Shown here piece after piece: positions 60,727-64,000 of a stretch of 64,000 nucleotides of DNA (its first letter is position 1; every line of letters starts with the position of its first letter). The DNA is from Chrysophaeum taylorii (lineage: Eukaryota > Sar > Pelagophyceae > Pelagomonadales > Pelagomonadaceae). The stretch lies in assembly GCA_029834535.1 (NCBI GenBank), contig JAQMWT010000406.1:1-64000 (forward strand), written 5' to 3'. The position numbers were made by a program, and so were the translations under genes. A model generated the notes under the pieces. That model was not told where the DNA came from, searched no databases, and was given only the letters and a program-made list of their open reading frames with translations.

Positions 60727-61965
60727 TTATGGTAAAAACTTTTTTGACGGACTTATCAGACGAGCGAACGTACCACCACGGCAACGAACCGGCCAACCCG
60801 ACCCTTTAAGGGCGCGAATAGACGCCCCCGCAAGGTCATTCGAGGCTCTAATAAGCGGGGGCCAAGCGGTGGGGCCGGTTGTCCGATCAGTTGGTTGCGA
60901 ATTTGGTCGCACTTTAAAATGTGTTGTTGTCTGTCAGGGGGTGTCTTCTTTACTTTGACGGTTATCAGATGAAGACCACTACGGACCCCCACGTAACCCC
61001 GGCCATCGGAGCTTCTGCACAGCTGTGCTATGCCTCAGGGCGGACATTCCGGGCGCCCAAGTGAGGTAAGTTAGATGAGCTGGTTGGGCAGCCTAGGATG
61101 TAGAGGTTGGTAAGTTGGTTTTTGGAACTTAAAGGAGGGAGAGCGGCACCCGATGGGCGCTGGAGGCGCGTTTTGACTTGGCGACGACCTCGTCGGCTTT
61201 GGTTTTGAGTGTGAAGACATCTACATCGTCGGGCTTCTTCTTCTCCTCGGGTGGTTGTGCGGGCTCTTTCGCGCGGCCGGTGGCGAATTTCGCACGAAAA
61301 CTTTCGGGGAGGTTGGATTTTCATGCCAAACTGCGTTTCGAGCTGTCTGATGAGGGAAAATATCTTGCCCGCCTCGGGGGTTCGTGCAGCTTCCAAGGTT
61401 GTAGGTTGCGGGAGCATTTCCTTGATCTTCTTCTTCGCCGAGTAGGAGCCTTTGATCGCCGCCGAAACTCCCGACTTCAGGAAGAAAAGCTGCGTCTTCT
61501 CCTGCGAGTTGGGCGGCGCCAGTTCCTGCCTTTTGGTCGGCAGAGGTCAGGCGCGCGCCGCCGGTGATGAGGGCATCGGCGTCCGGGTCGGCGTCCGCGT
61601 CGGCGACGGTGGGTTCGAGAAACGATGGGAAGAGCGTCAGCGAGTTCAGAGTGTTCGAAAGGCTGGCCAATTGCGCCTTGCGCGTGCGTCTTGATCACCT
61701 TCACGACCCCTTCTTGATCTCGATAGCCTTCTTCCTGACGGCGTCGTAGCAGACGCCAACGCCGGGTTCTCGGCCGTAGCTTGCTCAAAAGCACGCGGGA
61801 CCGGACCTCTGGTGGCCATCACGCGCACCGCCACCTCGCCGACGAGTGCCGACTTGGCGCTCCTCCCCAGGTCCGGCAATTCGATGGCTGTTATCGTCAA
61901 AAAGCAAACGCTCGTCTGATCATTTTTTCGTCAAAGTTTTTCAGCCGTCAAAGTTTTTACAATAA
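60727..61965. mobile_element. TIR-bounded DNA element (1.24 kb), superfamily unknown
   Basis: The left end ttatggtaaaaactttttt, with gacttatcagacgagcg just inside, is matched in inverse orientation by the right end (cgctcgtctgatcatttttt ... aaagtttttacaataa). The terminal repeat is imperfect over about 40 bp. Additional ctttgacgg motifs repeat near both ends (for example 60952). No target duplication could be recognised. The interior carries a decayed coding stretch rather than a recognisable transposase, so it is non-autonomous. Confidence 0.6.
61130..61900 (-). pseudogene. Decayed coding stretch inside the TIR element, product unrecognised
   Basis: Minus-strand reading gives collinear protein-like pieces in changing frames: IELPDLGRSAKSALVGEVAV, KEMLPQPTTLEAARTPEAGK with IFSLIRQLETQFGMKI, and a final piece KAKFATGRAKEPAQPPEEKK-like in another frame. 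Frame changes are seen at least three times. It may be a fragment of a host gene captured by the element, or its degraded transposase. I do not recognise the family. Confidence 0.4.
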
Positions 61966-63071
61966 CAGGTAATTAATAATCCGGCGGCCTCGTCGCGCGT
62001 GGGATCAGAGTCACCAGGCGTTCAGAGAGAGAGAGATGAGTGTTTGTCGCCTACGGTCTTGGAGTACCAACGTGGTCCAATATGACGTTCGTTTTTTCTA
62101 CCGCAGATAATCTGACTCACTATCAACTTCGTCTTCAACTTGTATCAGCGCCCCAAAGGACAGATGCCCTCGCAGAGGCGGGAGGAGTTTTCTCTATATT
62201 ATTCAAAAAAAAGAAAGCTCAAAAAAAAGAAAGCACTGCGTGTAGTCCATCCACAAGCAGTGCAGAATGAGGGTAAGGGTTTGAGTTGAATAGAAGGGAA
62301 AAGACCAGAACAACAACTCAAAAATTTTTAGAAAGGAATGGTTTGTTTTCCGAGGGAGAAGAAAATACACATTTTTGATCGGAGAACCAGAAAATAGGCA
62401 GAAAGTACGTGAAGGGATATATCCGGTTGATTTGAAAAAAGTGACGTTGGGGTTTTCCCTGACTTTCGGCAAATTTAAATGTTTATCGGAAGAATTTCTG
62501 GCATTTTTTTCGTCTAAGAGTAGGAGATTGGGTTTAAGTACTGTACCCAGAATCTTATTCCTCGAATCAAAAACGGTGAAGTTTACGACGAAGATTCTGC
62601 AGAACGTGCCCCCGAGGAAGAAGGGTGTTGTCCGGGGCAGAGGCTGTCTTTGGTTGTTGACCCAGAAGAGGAAAGAGACGGGTCGTCGTCGGGTGGTGAG
62701 TTTTCGCGCGCGGATGCTATATTATGTCCAACTGGAGGAGGAGGAGGATTGGTGTGTTGTGACGAAGATGACAGGAGGGAGCAGGGCGGCACTGACCACG
62801 AGGCGGTGGCCGGGTCAGTGCGACGCCGTGATGTGGATAGATGTGTTCGTGTGCAACAAGGGCGGGATGAGATGTCATGTGGGTGGTGGTGGTGCTGGGG
62901 GCGGCATCAATGGCAGCGAGGACGGACGTTCATGAGAAAGAATAAACGCGAGGGGCGACGTCGGCGTGCTCCGCAGACACGACGAGGACGTCGCCCCTTT
63001 TTCGTTTTCTTTTCTTTCTTTCTTTTCCTTCCTTCTTTCCAGATTGAACCGCGGTAGCGCGTCGGCAATAT
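61966..63071. other. Intergenic, AT-richer; one doubtful ORF
   Basis: A + ORF at 62375-62935 (186 aa) ends in Gly-rich and low-complexity sequence, has no family and crosses an AT-rich to GC-rich boundary, so I do not call it. The rest shows A-runs near 62205-62235 and a (TTTCTTTC)n-like tract at about 63000-63035. Confidence 0.4.
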
Positions 63072-63605
63072 CTAGCCGAGCTGCTCGACGAGGCGGTCGC
63101 CCGGGCGCGCGAGGTGCGGGAAGTAAGGGCGAATAGGTTCGTCTTTGTGTTCTGCGAAGGCGGCGAGCTCGTACCGGAGTCTGGTCGCGTCGTCGCGCGC
63201 GGCCCGGCGGTCGCGCTCGGCCGCGGCGAGTTTGCTGCGGAGGAGGTCGATGGTCAGGTTGGCGCGGTCGATGACCGTGGCAGCGTCGTAGCCGTCCTGC
63301 GGCAGCGGCTGCGGCGGGGTTTCTTCATGGTGGTGGTGGTGGTGCTGCTGCTGCTGCTGCTGCCAGGTCTCGGGCCGCATCGCCTTGCGCGGGCGCTCTG
63401 GCAACGGTATAATGCTCCGCGCGTCGTCGACCGCGTTCCCCAACTGCTCGGGCGGCGGCTGCTGCTGCTCGAGCGCGCGCTTCTGCTGCTGTTGTTGCTG
63501 CTGCTGGGACAACCGGACGTGCTTGAGGTTGAGGAGGTTGTCCACCGCTTCGAGCGCGCTCGTCTCCTGGGGTGGCTTGGAGGCGGCTGCCGCGGGCGGG
63601 GACGA

Positions 63606-63637
<32 letters not shown>

Positions 63638-64000
63638 GCTGCTGCTGGTGCTTGGGGGGCGGCGCCACCACCGGCGGCCTCGGGGCGGCGGGAGGGACGC
63701 GCGGGTGGGGCGGCGGAGCGACCGGGGCGTCCCAGGCGACGGCGCGCGGGCCGGGAAACGCGGCGGCGGCGGCGGCGGCCGCAAAGAGGGGCGGCCCCCC
63801 CGAACAAGACGTCGACGCGGGAAATTGGGGCTGGTCCGGCGGCGGCGCCACCGCCGGCATGGGTGCGGGGAGGGGCGCCGCGTTGGGGTAAAACGCGGGC
63901 TGGCGCGGCTTGCGCGGGGATACGTGGTAAGCCCCCGTCGTACGCGGACGTTGGGCGGCGGGTTGCTGCTGGTCGTCGTCGTCGTCGTCGTCGTCGTCCG
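63072..64000 (-). CDS. Pro/Gln-rich protein with C-terminal coiled coil (5' part outside window)
   Basis: The minus frame stays open to the right edge of the window, so the start lies beyond 64000. Visible are at least 309 residues. The part nearest the edge is a polyAsp run and Gln, followed by Pro-, Ala- and His-rich low-complexity sequence with Gln runs from CAG repeats. Near the C-terminus is an ordered helical segment: AATVIDRANLTIDLLRSKLA, then ERDRRAARDDATRLRYELAA, then DEPIRPYFPHLARPGDRLVE and the stop. The coiled coil plus disordered Q/P region would suit a nuclear scaffold or transcription-related protein. I do not recognise a family. Confidence 0.6.

Noticed and set aside
62375-62935. 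186-codon ORF as a gene
   Set aside because: It crosses an abrupt composition change, ends in Gly-rich low complexity, and shows no family or intron support.

Overview
The window looks like nuclear DNA of a photosynthetic stramenopile, most likely a pelagophyte-type alga. This is inference from several signs: GC-rich coding sequence, genes on both strands with no operons, introns of only 41-91 nt, secretory leaders ending in an A-F type motif (heterokont plastid targeting), a CYP97-like P450, a stand-alone eEF3-like factor, and the long trinucleotide runs inside exons. No rRNA, tRNA or CRISPR was seen.

Layout. 1-16 kb is a repeat-rich accessory zone: the 3' part of a broken Copia element, a 255-bp TA-flanked MITE, AT-richer open segments of unknown nature, decayed coding remnants, a broken DPH1 copy split by a ~1-kb Helitron-like insertion, one secreted-protein gene, and an LTR element of about 2.9 kb with recognisable LTRs. 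15-25 kb is gene-dense: intact DPH1, a gelsolin/villin with a C-terminal coactosin-like domain, a type II glycosyltransferase-like protein, UDP-glucuronate decarboxylase, a bZIP factor and a cysteine-rich protein. 25.5-36.3 kb holds five more ~1-kb Helitron-like copies in two head-to-tail arrays, with a Sec14-like protein and a YIPF6-like protein between them. 36.4-50.4 kb is again dense: a two-repeat 12-TM cation channel, a coiled-coil protein, a sulfatase, a KIX-domain protein, a ZRANB3-like SNF2-HNH protein and an eEF3-like ABC ATPase. 50.8-53.7 kb is a decayed hAT transposon. 53.9-60.6 kb carries the P450, a second MITE copy, a C2H2 protein, a USP14/UBP6-like deubiquitinase and an amino-acid transporter. 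60.7-62 kb is a TIR-bounded element with decayed coding inside. The right edge cuts a Q/P-rich protein gene.

The most interesting signal is the ~1-kb family (six near-full copies plus one fragment). Intact DPH1 (15165-16313) is a paralogous empty site for the copy inserted in the broken DPH1. Comparing the two gives exact ends, no target duplication, and insertion between A and A (T-T on the other strand), as described for Helentron/Helitron2 elements. The other strand carries a decayed Helitron-type PIF1 helicase segment. The opposite end is a tandem array of units that each contain GTAAGT, and the far end reads TTAG/G. If the first GTAAGT and the last AG are used, splicing would restore the DPH1 frame with five extra codons. 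The family may therefore be an introner-like Helentron.

The host genes are unrelated housekeeping and membrane functions (translation, actin, glycan and sugar nucleotide supply, ion and amino-acid transport, replication-fork repair, plastid lipid/carotenoid metabolism), as expected of an ordinary eukaryotic locus. Some reading frames had to be corrected to the first ATG or extended across introns; exon coordinates are in the entries.
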